Shown here in pieces: positions 25,512 to 33,681 of a stretch of DNA of 64,000 nt. The position numbers were made by a program, and so were the translations under genes. Below the pieces are notes generated by a model, which worked only from the letters and a program-made list of their open reading frames with translations, searched no databases and was not told the DNA's origin. How positions within the stretch are numbered: the stretch's first letter is position 1; every line of letters begins with the position of its first letter. This DNA is from Anaerolineae bacterium (GTDB lineage: Bacteria > Chloroflexota > Anaerolineae > Aggregatilineales > Phototrophicaceae): positions 1-64,000 of the forward strand of contig JAJEBK010000024.1 in the NCBI GenBank assembly GCA_022823945.1, given 5' to 3'.

Positions 25512-26657
25512 CTACATATCATCCATCATCATGTCGTCGATGCTCATGCCAGCGGTCGACATATCGGCGCAGGCCGTGCCCACAGCCGCCATCATATCTT
25601 CGCTGGTGAACACGGTCTGCACTTCGATATCGCCATTGACCACAGCTGCCTCGGCCGCCTCGACCATGGCTTTGATGTCGTCGGATGTGGCGGCATCGTA
25701 GAATTCGTTCTTCGCCAAGCCAACGCCGCCTTCGGGGATGCCCAGGCTCTCGGCGCTGCCATACGGAAGCTCGCCATCCAGGTGCAGGGTGACAGCGCGG
25801 AAGATCGAGTTGTCGACATTTTTGAGCATGCTGGTCAAGATGCGCTCGGCTTGGTCGGGGTCGGTTTCGGCGACGATGGTAGCCTGGTCGCTGTCGACGC
25901 CGATCGCATAGCGCGCTTGTTCGTGCGCGGCTTCAAAGACGCCAACGCCGGTGCCGCCAGCGATCTGGAAGACGATGTCCGCGCCCTGCTCATACATGGC
26001 CAGGGTGATTTCTTTGCCACGCGCCGGGTCGTTCCAACTGCCCGCATACTGCACGATGCTCTGCGTATCGGGATTGACCAGGCAAGCGCCCTGCTCGTAG
26101 CCGACGATGAAGTCATCGATGACGGGGATTTGCTGCCCGCCGACCGCGCCGATGATCGGGGCATCGTTCGTGCCTTCCATCATGCTGGTGGTGATAGCGG
26201 CGGCATATACGCCAGCCAGGAAGGAGCCCTGGTTTTGCGCATAGGTCATTGAATAGACATTGGCGCAGCCCTCGACGCAGACATCCATGTTGTCGTAGGG
26301 CATGGGCGCATCGTAGAACATGAAGTACTTGTCGGGATACAAGTGCGCGTTGGCGGCCAGATAGTCGATCATCTGGAAGGTGCCGGCGATGAGAATGTCG
26401 TAGGAGTCGCTGTCGGACATGACATCCAGCAAGCCTGGCTCCCAGTTGGCGGGGTCGATGCCCAGCTCGACGGTGTCGATCTCGATATCGTATTCATCGG
26501 CGATGGCGTCCATGCCGCGTTGGGCGCTATCAAAGAAGGACTTGTCGCCCAGCGTGCCATTGACCACCGAAACCACGCGCAGGGCATCCTGGGCGGTCGC
26601 GGCGAAGGCGGTCAATAGAACTAGCGCAACGACCAGCAGAAATTGTAACTTTTTCAT
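25512..26657 (-). CDS. BMP family nucleoside-binding protein of ABC importer
   Basis: 381-residue exported binding protein of the PnrA/BmpA family. A signal peptide (MKKLQFLLVVALVLLTAFA) ends near ATAQ without a lipobox cysteine. The mature N-terminus has the family pattern VVNGTLGDKSFFDSAQRGMD, then NQGSFLAGVYAAAIT and ADIVFQIAGGTGVGVFEAAH. The C-terminus is Met/Asp-rich (SIDDMMMDDM). Known members bind purine nucleosides or similar compounds. A near-consensus promoter lies upstream (26709-26737). It is the first gene of the leftward transporter operon. Confidence 0.93.
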   Translation of the reverse strand: MKKLQFLLVVALVLLTAFAATAQDALRVVSVVNGTLGDKSFFDSAQRGMDAIADEYDIEIDTVELGIDPANWEPGLLDVMSDSDSYDILIAGTFQMIDYLAANAHLYPDKYFMFYDAPMPYDNMDVCVEGCANVYSMTYAQNQGSFLAGVYAAAITTSMMEGTNDAPIIGAVGGQQIPVIDDFIVGYEQGACLVNPDTQSIVQYAGSWNDPARGKEITLAMYEQGADIVFQIAGGTGVGVFEAAHEQARYAIGVDSDQATIVAETDPDQAERILTSMLKNVDNSIFRAVTLHLDGELPYGSAESLGIPEGGVGLAKNEFYDAATSDDIKAMVEAAEAAVVNGDIEVQTVFTSEDMMAAVGTACADMSTAGMSIDDMMMDDM

Positions 26658-26708
26658 GTTGTTCCTCCATTCGGGGTAAGCGGTGTCAGCGTGGCTGCTG
26701 ATGCGCGT

Positions 26709-26737
26709 ATTATAGACACATCAGCCTGGATTGGCAA
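26709..26737 (-). promoter_or_regulatory. Sigma70-type promoter of the nucleoside importer operon
   Basis: On the minus strand TTGCCA (26737-26732), a 17-base spacer and TATAAT (26714-26709) form a near-consensus promoter about 52 bases upstream of the BMP-family ATG. GGAGGAAC before the ATG is the ribosome-binding site. Confidence 0.75.
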
Positions 26738-26848
26738 AATACTGTCTGACTTATGAGCCTGAACGCAAAGCCTGAACAACTATGCTATCATTGTGGTACG
26801 ATAGGCGGCGGTTACCTCGCTTAAAAAAGTTGCGGAGCGAATCAAGAC

Positions 26849-27082
26849 ATGGCTTCTATTGATGCGAGCGCATCACTCGTTGCATCGGACGCACCTGACT
26901 CGAACACACTCACGCAGAGAATTGCAACGCTTGAAGAGCGTTCGCGTCATGTGGCAACACAAGCGCAGCTATACAAAGTCGCGCTCATGACCATTAGCGG
27001 CATCGTCATCCCGCTCGGCGGACTGGTCATACACCTGCACAATCAGCAGATCGCCTTGATCGAGAAACTGTTGGCAGGCTGA
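26849..27082 (+). CDS. Small coiled-coil/membrane protein (paralogue of 5997-6221)
   Basis: 77 residues: Ser/Ala-rich N-terminus, short charged helix (QRIATLEERSRHVATQAQLY, about residues 25-44), one membrane segment (VALMTISGIVIPLGGLVIHL) and tail NQQIALIEKLLAG. It shares blocks with the 74-residue protein encoded at 5997. GGAG lies before the ATG. It is divergent from the nucleoside importer operon. Function unknown; two copies in 64 kb show that it belongs to a repeated family in this genome. Confidence 0.65.
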   Translation: MASIDASASLVASDAPDSNTLTQRIATLEERSRHVATQAQLYKVALMTISGIVIPLGGLVIHLHNQQIALIEKLLAG

Positions 27083-27109
27083 GCGCTGCCGGACCACGAC
27101 CAACACCCT

Positions 27110-27340
27110 CTACAACCCGTCATCCGCAACCTGCCTTTTCTGCTGGCCACGCCGGCGCATGGCCAGCATCGCGGCGATGGGCCCAAGTATCGGGATGACG
27201 ACACAGAGCACGCCCCAGAAGATCAGATCGCGGGCAGCCGCGCCTTGGCGATACATATACACCCAGGCCAGCAGCGGCAGCGCCAAAAAAGCAATCTGCA
27301 ACAGCACGATGGTCAGTTCGGTCGGTCCCAGGCTGGGCAT
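27110..27340 (-). CDS. Small PLDc_N-type membrane protein
   Basis: 76 residues with two membrane helices (about 9-30 and 38-61) and the pattern IFWGVLCVVIPILGPIAAML followed by a basic tail RRRGQQKRQ. The P-I-L-G-P turn is typical of the PLDc_N domain found at the N-terminus of cardiolipin synthases and in many small stand-alone bacterial membrane proteins. GAGGAGGAAG precedes the ATG. Function of the stand-alone form is unknown. Confidence 0.6.
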   Translation of the reverse strand: MPSLGPTELTIVLLQIAFLALPLLAWVYMYRQGAAARDLIFWGVLCVVIPILGPIAAMLAMRRRGQQKRQVADDGL

Positions 27341-27522
27341 CGCTTCCTCCTCAGAGCAAATTCATAAGCCTCAAACCATCTGCCCACAACTTGACGGTCC
27401 GTCACAGTCTATTATACGCGCGCATTTGGCTATTCTCCCGGCAACTGCCACTTCACCATCCTGGTAGCCTTCGCGTCTTCTGTGGTTACAATACAGTCCA
27501 AACCGGGAGAAGGAGTTGCGGC

Positions 27523-28458
27523 ATGACGAAACTGCTAGTTGATACCGATGCCGGCGTCGACGACGCCCAGGCCATCATGCTGGCGCTTTGCGAGCCGGGC
27601 GTGGATGTCGTGGCCATCACCACACTGACCGGCAATGTGCATATCCGCCAGGTCAACCCCAATGTGCTGACCATTTTAGAGGTCATGAACCGCGCTGTGC
27701 CTGTGTATGCCGGCTGCGACCGCCCCCTCGTCCAGCCTTGGGAAGACGCCGCCGAATTCCATGGCAAGGACGGGCTGGGCGGCTACCATGACCGTCCCAA
27801 ATTGACGCGGGAATTGCAAGGCGAACATGCTGTGCCAGCGCTGCTGCGGCTATCGCGGGAATACGCGGGTGAATTGACATTGATCGCGCTGGGACCCTTG
27901 ACCAATATCGCCATGGCTGCCCGGCTCGACCCCGACTTCCCCGCGCGAATCGCACATTTCGCATTTATGGGCGGCACGATCGCCGCGCAGGGCAATACGC
28001 CAGGCCTCACCGCCGAGTACAACATCTATACCGACCCGGAAGCCGCTTTCATCACGCTGGACGCTTTCCCTCACAGCACCATGCTCAGTTGGGAGACGAC
28101 GCTTCAGCATGGATTCGCCTGGGACAAGTTCAATCAGCTTTGCGCGATAGATACGACAAACGGGCGCTTCTTCCGCAGCATCTCCCAGGCAACCGCCGAA
28201 CGTTTGCAGACTACCTATGCGCGTCCGGCCTATCTGCTGCCCGATCCGCTGGCGATGGCGGTCACCCTGCGTCCGCAACTCATCAAACAAAGCAGCGATC
28301 ATTTCGTCACGGTCGAACTGAACGGCGCGCACACTCGCGGGCAGACCGTCATCGACTACACGGGCATCAGCGGCCGTCAGCCCAATGTAAGCATCGTGCA
28401 GGCGCTGGACACCGACGGCGTGCATGCCATGTTCGTCGATGCGCTGGTACAGGCATGA
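27523..28458 (+). CDS. Nucleoside hydrolase (IUNH family), second copy
   Basis: 311 residues from ATG 27523, which has GAGAAGGAG ten bases upstream. Signature LLVDTDAGVDDAQAIMLAL at about residues 4-22 (DTDAGVDD in place of DTDPGVDD), LIALGPLTNIAMAA (~125-138), AEYNIYTDPEAA (~166-177) and LLPDPLAMAVTL replacing the usual H-D-P/A motif near residue 243. It hydrolyses nucleosides to base and ribose. It is transcribed away from the importer operon but belongs to the same functional group. It is quite different from the copy at 15864, so the two may have different base preferences. Confidence 0.9.
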   Translation: MTKLLVDTDAGVDDAQAIMLALCEPGVDVVAITTLTGNVHIRQVNPNVLTILEVMNRAVPVYAGCDRPLVQPWEDAAEFHGKDGLGGYHDRPKLTRELQGEHAVPALLRLSREYAGELTLIALGPLTNIAMAARLDPDFPARIAHFAFMGGTIAAQGNTPGLTAEYNIYTDPEAAFITLDAFPHSTMLSWETTLQHGFAWDKFNQLCAIDTTNGRFFRSISQATAERLQTTYARPAYLLPDPLAMAVTLRPQLIKQSSDHFVTVELNGAHTRGQTVIDYTGISGRQPNVSIVQALDTDGVHAMFVDALVQA

Positions 28459-28470
28459 ATCCGGCCCGGT

Positions 28471-28515
28471 CTACCCCACGCCCCAACCCCCTCCCCGACG
28501 CATCAGGGAGGGGGA
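28471..28515. repeat. GC-rich intergenic hairpin (copy 5)
   Basis: CCCCAACCCCCTCCCC (28481-28496) and GGGAGGGGGAG (28506-28516) flank GACGCATCA, a single hairpin of the same kind as the second half of copies 3 and 7. It follows the nucleoside hydrolase gene directly. Confidence 0.65.
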
Positions 28516-28654
28516 GCGCACGCAAAGCAGATGAATTCTGATGCGCGATTTCTAATCGATTAGCCATAATCGCGCGGATTTGTCGACGAGTCGCCTTTCC
28601 CAATTGAAATGGAGAGGGGGTAGAATCGAAAGAGACGCGAGCTACAGATTAGTG

Positions 28655-28724
28655 AAATGATATACCCTGTGTCGCTGCGCCTCCGTGGCAATAATCTCTG
28701 TGCCCTCTATGACCTCTGTGTAAA
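28655..28724. repeat. Dispersed CTCTGTG-type intergenic repeat
   Basis: CCCTGTGTCGCTGCGCCTCC, then ATCTCTGTGCCCTC and ACCTCTGTGTAAAATG lead directly into the peptidase start codon. It is the same vocabulary as at 18150-18300. Confidence 0.5.
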
Positions 28725-29762
28725 ATGATCATGAATCTCGACTCCCTCCACAACCTGCTCGTCCGACTGCTGGCTGCTCCTGCCCCAAACAACAGCTGCC
28801 TGCTGCCCGGCGCTGTCGGCGGCGTGATCCAAGAGATCGCGGCCGAGCTGGGATTGGACTGCGCGCCCATCGGCAGCACGGGCAACCTGGGAATCGCTGT
28901 CGGAGAAGCTGGGGTGCCGCTGGACCTGCTCATCACCGCGCACATGGACCGCCCCTGCTTCCGCGTCCGAAACCTGGCGGAAGCGACCCTGTATCCGCTC
29001 TGCGCCATCCGCGTGCCCGGCGACGACTATCAATGCGCGGGCATGGCACTGCGCTTCGCGGATGGTCGCGTGGGTGTGGCGGCGCAAGGGCGGCTGCGCT
29101 TCCAATCAAAAAGCGGCGAACTGCGCATCACATTCCAGGCTGAACGAGGCGAATTGCGCTGGGGCGATAGCGTGATGATGCAGGCAACGCCGCAATTGCG
29201 CGACGGTCTCATCATCGGAACGGGGCTGGATAATGCGCTGGGCGCGCTGATCGCCTTGCTAGCGGCGCGGGACCTGCACGAGCAGAGCCGGTCGGGGCGG
29301 GTTGTCTTCGCTTTCACCGACCAGGAAGAAGCGCCACCCAGCGGTTTGTTCGGGCAGGGCGCGGCGCGGCTGGCTGGCGAGTTGGAGCCGCCGCGATTGG
29401 GCTTCATCAACATAGACGCGCACAATGCGCATGAGAGTCATCAACCCGGCCTGGGCGCATCGCACGCTTTTGTGTCGGGCGCTGGACGCGGCTCGGTCGT
29501 GCCCATGGACTGGCAGGCGCGGGCGGAAGAGCTGGCGGCAGAGGTCAACGCGCGGCGGCCGCAGACTGTGCGGCTCGATTATGGCTATGTGTCGCGCAGC
29601 GATGACATGCTGCTAAGCCTGTGGACGCGCTGCCTGGGGCTGGTAGGCGTTCCGCTGCTGAATGCGCATACGACCGAAGAGACCGCGGCGGTGGGCGATG
29701 TAGCGGCGGCGGTGGATTGGCTGGGGGCATTTGTTGCTACAGTGTTGCGATGGCCATATTGA
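28725..29762 (+). CDS. M42/M20-like metallopeptidase
   Basis: 345-residue cytosolic metalloaminopeptidase-like protein. Two-metal-site residues are visible in order: AHMDRP (about 69), GTGLDNALG (about 166), DQEEAPPSG (about 201, Glu-Glu base pair), NIDAHNAH (about 230) and NAHTTEE (about 313). Known relatives are M42 aminopeptidases and M20 hydrolases. The initiator is either of two ATGs three codons apart. It stands alone, between a repeat and a repeat-rich gap. Substrate unknown. Confidence 0.75.
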   Translation: MIMNLDSLHNLLVRLLAAPAPNNSCLLPGAVGGVIQEIAAELGLDCAPIGSTGNLGIAVGEAGVPLDLLITAHMDRPCFRVRNLAEATLYPLCAIRVPGDDYQCAGMALRFADGRVGVAAQGRLRFQSKSGELRITFQAERGELRWGDSVMMQATPQLRDGLIIGTGLDNALGALIALLAARDLHEQSRSGRVVFAFTDQEEAPPSGLFGQGAARLAGELEPPRLGFINIDAHNAHESHQPGLGASHAFVSGAGRGSVVPMDWQARAEELAAEVNARRPQTVRLDYGYVSRSDDMLLSLWTRCLGLVGVPLLNAHTTEETAAVGDVAAAVDWLGAFVATVLRWPY

Positions 29763-29856
29763 GACTCGTCAGCCGTACCGCAAATTTGTAAGGCTTGTCC
29801 CCTATTCGGGTTTGATCATCTCTTCAGTAGCGAGACAACCATCATAAAGGAGATGT

Positions 29857-29993
29857 TGTACGGGCGAGCCGCTGGCTCGACCCCCAGAATCCCAAATGTA
29901 CGCAGATAAATCAGGAGGTTGTGCCTAATCTATGCGAAAATTGACACTACCCAATTAGTTTGTGGGACGAGCCGACGGCTCGCCCGTACGCCG
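29857..29993. repeat. Inverted repeat element (GTACGGGCGAGCC ... GGCTCGCCCGTAC)
   Basis: GTACGGGCGAGCC (29859-29871) and GGCTCGCCCGTAC (29979-29991) are perfect 13-base inverted repeats about 107 bases apart. Each arm extends into its own palindrome, CGAGCCGCTGGCTCG on the left and CGAGCCGACGGCTCG on the right. The spacer has no gene. This looks like a small non-autonomous palindromic element. Part of the 386-base gene-free gap 29763-30148. Confidence 0.65.
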
Positions 29994-30056
29994 TTCTGAG
30001 TTATAGGGAAAGAATTGCAGCTGCGTAGCTTCCATCAACGCATAGCGGACAAGCCT

Positions 30057-30122
30057 TGTAGGGGCGACCCGGTTGCATTGTGATATGTAAGGCGGGCGAC
30101 CCAATGGATCGCCCCTACGATT
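30057..30122. repeat. Inverted repeat element (TAGGGGCGACCC ... GATCGCCCCTA)
   Basis: GTAGGGGCGACCC (30058-30070) and GGATCGCCCCTACG (30106-30119) form an inverted repeat around about 35 bases that include a second GGGCGACCC. It is a second palindrome type directly upstream of the methyltransferase-HNH gene. Confidence 0.6.
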
Positions 30123-30148
30123 TCGAAGTTTAGGGCGTAGGAGAAAAC

Positions 30149-31513
30149 ATGGCACAAGCAAATTTTACAAACCGCACAGTCTGGGTGGGCGACAACCTGC
30201 CTATCATGCGCGGCATCAACTCCGCCTGCATCGACCTGATTTACCTCGACCCGCCTTTCAACTCCAACCAGGATTACGCCGCACCAATCGGCTCTATCGC
30301 GGCGGGCGCAGCTTTCAAGGACACCTGGACGCTTTCGGATATTGATGTGCATGAACATGGCGAGCTGGCCGACCGCAATCCAGCCGCCTATAGCGTCATC
30401 GAAGCCGCCCGCAACGCCTCGGGCAAGAGCATGATGAGCTACCTGATCATGATGGCCGTGCGCCTCATCGAGATGGAACGGATTCTCAAGCCGACCGGCA
30501 GCATTTATCTGCATTGCGACCCGACAGCGAGCCACTATCTCAAGCTGCTGATGGATGCCGTGTTTGGCAGCGAAAACTACCGCAATGAAATCACCTGGAA
30601 ACGGACGACTGCAAAGGGCTTGGCGAGCAGGAATCTGCCCAATAATCACGACATCATGTTGCGCTACAGCAAGTCAAACAAAGTAATCTGGAACGCACAG
30701 TACACGCCTCACGACCCCGATTATGTCGATAAATTCTACAAATATGTCGAAGAAGACAGCGGAAGACGCTACACACTGGACAATCTTGTAAACCCCAATC
30801 GAAATAGACCTAATCTAACTTACGAGTTTCTCGGTGTTCACAGGGTTTGGCGTTGGACAAAAGAACGCATGCAAAAGGCTTATGAGGACGGCATCGTGGT
30901 ACAGACGAAACCAGGCGCTGTCCCCCGTCAGAAGAGATATTTGGATGAACAGAAGGGTGCGCCGCTTGGTTCCGTCTGGACGGACATAAGACCAGTGCAA
31001 TCTCAGGCCAGAGAACGCACCGGCTACCCCACACAAAAGCCCGTCGCCCTGCTCGAACGCATCATAGCAGCCTCGTCTAACGAAGGTGACATCGTCTTCG
31101 ACCCCTTCTGCGGCTGCGCGACAACTATGGTGGCGGCCGACCGGCTGGAGCGCCAATGGGCGGGCATCGACCTGTCGCCACTGGCGGTGAAACTGGTCAA
31201 CGAGCGCATCAGTGAAGATCGCGGCGCATTGTGGGGCGGCGCAAATGTGGTCGAAACGCTGCCCAAACGCACCGATCTCGGCGTGCTGCCCAATTATCGC
31301 ACGCATCGTCATCGGCTCTATGGCGAGCAAGAAGGCATCTGCGTCGGCTGCGACACGCACTTCCCGTTTAAGGTCATGGAAGTCGACCACAAGCTGCCCA
31401 AATCGCGCGGCGGCACGGATCATCCCGAGAACTTGCAGTTGCTGTGCAGTCATTGCAACCGTAGCAAAGGCAACAGGACGATGTCGGAATGGCGGGCTAG
31501 CCAAAGCGCCTAA
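30149..31513 (+). CDS. DNA methyltransferase fused to an HNH nuclease
   Basis: 454 residues. The N-terminal ~380 residues are a beta-class amino-methyltransferase: catalytic DPPF (residues 34-37) first, then TGYPTQKPVALLERII and the AdoMet motif FDPFCGCATT (about residue 315). The C-terminal ~65 residues are an HNH endonuclease: zinc pairs Cys398/Cys401 and Cys433/Cys436, EVDHKLPKSRGG with Asp413-His414, NLQLLCSHCN with Asn428, then RSKGNRT. One chain thus carries modification and a possible cutting or nicking activity. The gene follows two palindromic elements and precedes AT-richer DNA, which suggests transfer. No separate specificity or restriction gene is seen. Confidence 0.88.
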   Translation: MAQANFTNRTVWVGDNLPIMRGINSACIDLIYLDPPFNSNQDYAAPIGSIAAGAAFKDTWTLSDIDVHEHGELADRNPAAYSVIEAARNASGKSMMSYLIMMAVRLIEMERILKPTGSIYLHCDPTASHYLKLLMDAVFGSENYRNEITWKRTTAKGLASRNLPNNHDIMLRYSKSNKVIWNAQYTPHDPDYVDKFYKYVEEDSGRRYTLDNLVNPNRNRPNLTYEFLGVHRVWRWTKERMQKAYEDGIVVQTKPGAVPRQKRYLDEQKGAPLGSVWTDIRPVQSQARERTGYPTQKPVALLERIIAASSNEGDIVFDPFCGCATTMVAADRLERQWAGIDLSPLAVKLVNERISEDRGALWGGANVVETLPKRTDLGVLPNYRTHRHRLYGEQEGICVGCDTHFPFKVMEVDHKLPKSRGGTDHPENLQLLCSHCNRSKGNRTMSEWRASQSA

Positions 31514-31693
31514 CGGTAGTTTCGATCATTCCGACTTCGCGCTCCCTTGATTTACCCAAATCTCAACAAATGCGAAACATAGTTAGTCTCAAATTGTTAT
31601 TAGAAATTAATAAGAGTGCATTGCTAGGGGTAAACATGAATGCTAAGAGAATGTACCATTTGCAATATAGCAAAATAGACAAGGAGCGGGCTA

Positions 31694-31897
31694 GTGTCGC
31701 AGAATACTGACTACCACGTATGGGAAAACGGCGGGCAGTGGCATGTAAAGAGAGAAAACTCCTCAAGAAAGGACTCGTCCCACCCGACGCGAGGTCAGGC
31801 ACTTAGGCGGGCATGCGAGCTTGCGGAAAAGTCAGGTGGAGCCGTAAAACTCCATAATGATAGGACTGGACGCTTTGAGCCGTATACATGTCCATAG
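31694..31897 (+). CDS. DUF2188-like small protein
   Basis: 67 residues from a GTG start with AAGGAG seven bases upstream. Pattern YHVWENGGQWHVKRENSSRK, then TRGQALRRACELAEKSGGAV and a charged His/Asp end fits the DUF2188 family (tyrosine/tryptophan-rich N-terminus, then an A-L-x-x-A-x-E-L-A helix). The role is unknown; such genes are frequent in accessory DNA. A bidirectional terminator follows. Confidence 0.75.
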   Translation: MSQNTDYHVWENGGQWHVKRENSSRKDSSHPTRGQALRRACELAEKSGGAVKLHNDRTGRFEPYTCP

Positions 31898-31904
31898 AGA
31901 AGGC

Positions 31905-31935
31905 AAAAGCCCCATGCATATGGGGCTTTTCTAAT
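31905..31935. terminator. Bidirectional rho-independent terminator
   Basis: AAAAGCCCCAT (31905-31915), GCAT loop, ATGGGGCTTTT (31920-31930): a perfect 11-bp stem with A and T runs on either side. It sits between the DUF2188-like gene and the convergent gene ending at 31951, so it can serve both. Confidence 0.88.
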
Positions 31936-31950
31936 GGCGACGGAAGTCGA

Positions 31951-32223
31951 TTATTCAAGGTTGTCATAGAACTGCGACAGCGCTTTACACGCGTCTTCAA
32001 CTTCAGGAAATCGCCTCTTGGCAAGAAGCTCACGACAAGCGTAAGGCAACGCTTCAGAAGGACTATCTAAAGTCCATCCCCCTCCTTCTGTAATGGAGTG
32101 AACCTTAAATCGCGCGCCTTTTGCGGTGATAGATACAGTGTTTTGAATGTCCGAAATCTTGATTTCGCACTCGCCTACTTGCTGTATCTGAAATTTTTCG
32201 CCCTCATACTTGTACTCTTTCAT
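31951..32223 (-). CDS. Hypothetical protein, 90 residues
   Basis: No family recognised. GGAG precedes the ATG. The N-terminal half looks like a small beta sheet (YKYEGEKFQIQQVGECEIKI, TVSITAKGARFKVHSI), and the C-terminal half is helical (EALPYACRELLAKRRF, EVEDACKALSQFYDN). The gene and its surroundings are clearly more AT-rich than the flanking genes. It converges with the DUF2188-like gene across a shared terminator; the two may have arrived together. Confidence 0.6.
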   Translation of the reverse strand: MKEYKYEGEKFQIQQVGECEIKISDIQNTVSITAKGARFKVHSITEGGGWTLDSPSEALPYACRELLAKRRFPEVEDACKALSQFYDNLE

Positions 32224-32424
32224 TTCTTCTCCTCTGTTTGCTTTACCTCAACAATAATACAATATAGTTTCAAGTAGATTCGGATACTTTGCAAGAGTAT
32301 CCTCTGAACTTCACCATGCCAACTGCCACCCGCAACCCATTTACCAGAAGTTTTTTGGGGAGGGGGTAACAGAATCCTCCGCGATGCCCTCAGGCTAACT
32401 CGGCGTACCTGATGGTGAAGAAAA

Positions 32425-32475
32425 AGCTTCGGTGACCTCGGTGGTAATTTTCTTTGTACCCTTTGTGCCTTTGTG
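32425..32475. repeat. Dispersed GTGACCTCGGTGG / CCTTTGTGCCTTTGTGG repeat
   Basis: GGTGACCTCGGTGGTAATTT, then CCCTTTGTGCCTTTGTGG just before the SIS gene. It is a further variant of the dispersed CTCTGTG/ACCGAG sequences. The gap 32224-32520 otherwise holds a G-rich stretch (GGGGAGGGGG near 32357) and no gene. Confidence 0.5.
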
Positions 32476-32520
32476 GTTAGAATCGCCCGATACCCAGCGC
32501 TCATCAAAGGAACCCGCCCC

Positions 32521-33669
32521 ATGCCCCGCTCCCCCATGCACCAGCAAATCTATACCCTGCCCGCGCTCGTCCGCGAGACCGCCCAGCCTTTTGACGCCGC
32601 CGCCCGCCACGCGCTCGACTTCGAAACCTGCACATCCGTCAAGCGCATCTACCTGGTCGGTTGCGGCGATAGCCACCACGCCCCGGTCGGCGCAGAACTG
32701 GCTTTCCATCAACTCACCGGCGTGCCGACCCAAGCGATAAGCTCGCTGCCTTTCAGTCGCTACACGGCTGGCTATCTGCCCGCCACCGGACCCAAGACCA
32801 ATCTCGTCATCGGCGTATCCGTTTCAGGCAGGGTCAGCCGCACCATTGAGGCGCTTGATATGGCGCGACAAGCGGGTGCGACGACCGTGGCCTTGACGGG
32901 CAATCCGGGCGGTCCGCTGGGCGCGGTCGCCGATGCTGTGCTGGAAACCGCCGTGCCCGCCTTGCCCAGCGATATGCAAGTCGCTGTCGTGCCCGGCGTG
33001 CGCAGCTACCTGGCATCGCAAGTCGCGCTCTTGATGGCGGCTCTGCGCATTGGCGAAGTGCGTGGACATCTGCATACCCGCGAAGCCGATGCCGAACGCG
33101 CCGCCATACAATCGCTGGCGGAGGCAATCGAAGCAACAATCGACGCTTGCCAACCTGTCGTTGATCAGTTGGTCGCTGACTGGCGAGACGCGCCCATGTT
33201 TGAATTCGTGGGAGCAGGACCCCTGTATGGCGTGGCGATGTTCAGCGCCGCCAAGCTGCTGGAAGCGACCGGAGAAGCCGCCCTGGCGCAAGAAACCGAA
33301 GAATGGTCGCATTTGCAGTACTTTGTGTCCGAGCCGAATATCCCGATCATGCTGTTGTGTGCCAATGGATTCGATGCCGACCGCATGGCCGAGGTGGCGC
33401 GCGCGGCCAAGAGCATCGGGCGTCCGCTGGCGCTGGCAGCACACGCGGCTGCTGGCGAGATCGCGCAAGTTGTCGATGCGCTGCTGCCCATCTCGGCCGA
33501 TGTGCCCGAACGTTATGCCTCGCTGGTCTACAGCATTCCCGGCGAGCTTTTTGCGGCATCGCGCGCCGAAGCCCTGGACACACCCTATTTCTGCGACTTT
33601 GCCGGCGGACGGGCGGACGAAGCCAGCGCCATCTATAACAGCCAGCAGATCGCGGCGCCCCTGCGCTAA
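32521..33669 (+). CDS. SIS domain sugar isomerase-like protein
   Basis: 382 residues from ATG 32521 (AAAGGA upstream); a start 48 bases earlier lies in the repeat. Two phosphosugar-isomerase (SIS) domains: about residues 40-180 (RIYLVGCGDSHHAPVGAELA, NLVIGVSVSGRVSRTIEALD) and about 215-360 (FEFVGAGPLYGVAMFSAAKL, EWSHLQYFVSEPNIPIMLLC). Relatives are the isomerase half of GlmS, AgaS and fructosamine deglycases, acting on aminated or keto sugar phosphates. No glutaminase domain is present. Nearby PfkB-like and asparagine-synthase genes do not clarify its substrate. Confidence 0.85.
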   Translation: MPRSPMHQQIYTLPALVRETAQPFDAAARHALDFETCTSVKRIYLVGCGDSHHAPVGAELAFHQLTGVPTQAISSLPFSRYTAGYLPATGPKTNLVIGVSVSGRVSRTIEALDMARQAGATTVALTGNPGGPLGAVADAVLETAVPALPSDMQVAVVPGVRSYLASQVALLMAALRIGEVRGHLHTREADAERAAIQSLAEAIEATIDACQPVVDQLVADWRDAPMFEFVGAGPLYGVAMFSAAKLLEATGEAALAQETEEWSHLQYFVSEPNIPIMLLCANGFDADRMAEVARAAKSIGRPLALAAHAAAGEIAQVVDALLPISADVPERYASLVYSIPGELFAASRAEALDTPYFCDFAGGRADEASAIYNSQQIAAPLR

Positions 33670-33681
33670 AATTGGGACATC

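Noticed and set aside
29955..30161. Small open frame of 68 residues in the gap before the methyltransferase-HNH gene
   Set aside because: It is read through two palindromic repeat elements and has no ribosome-binding site.
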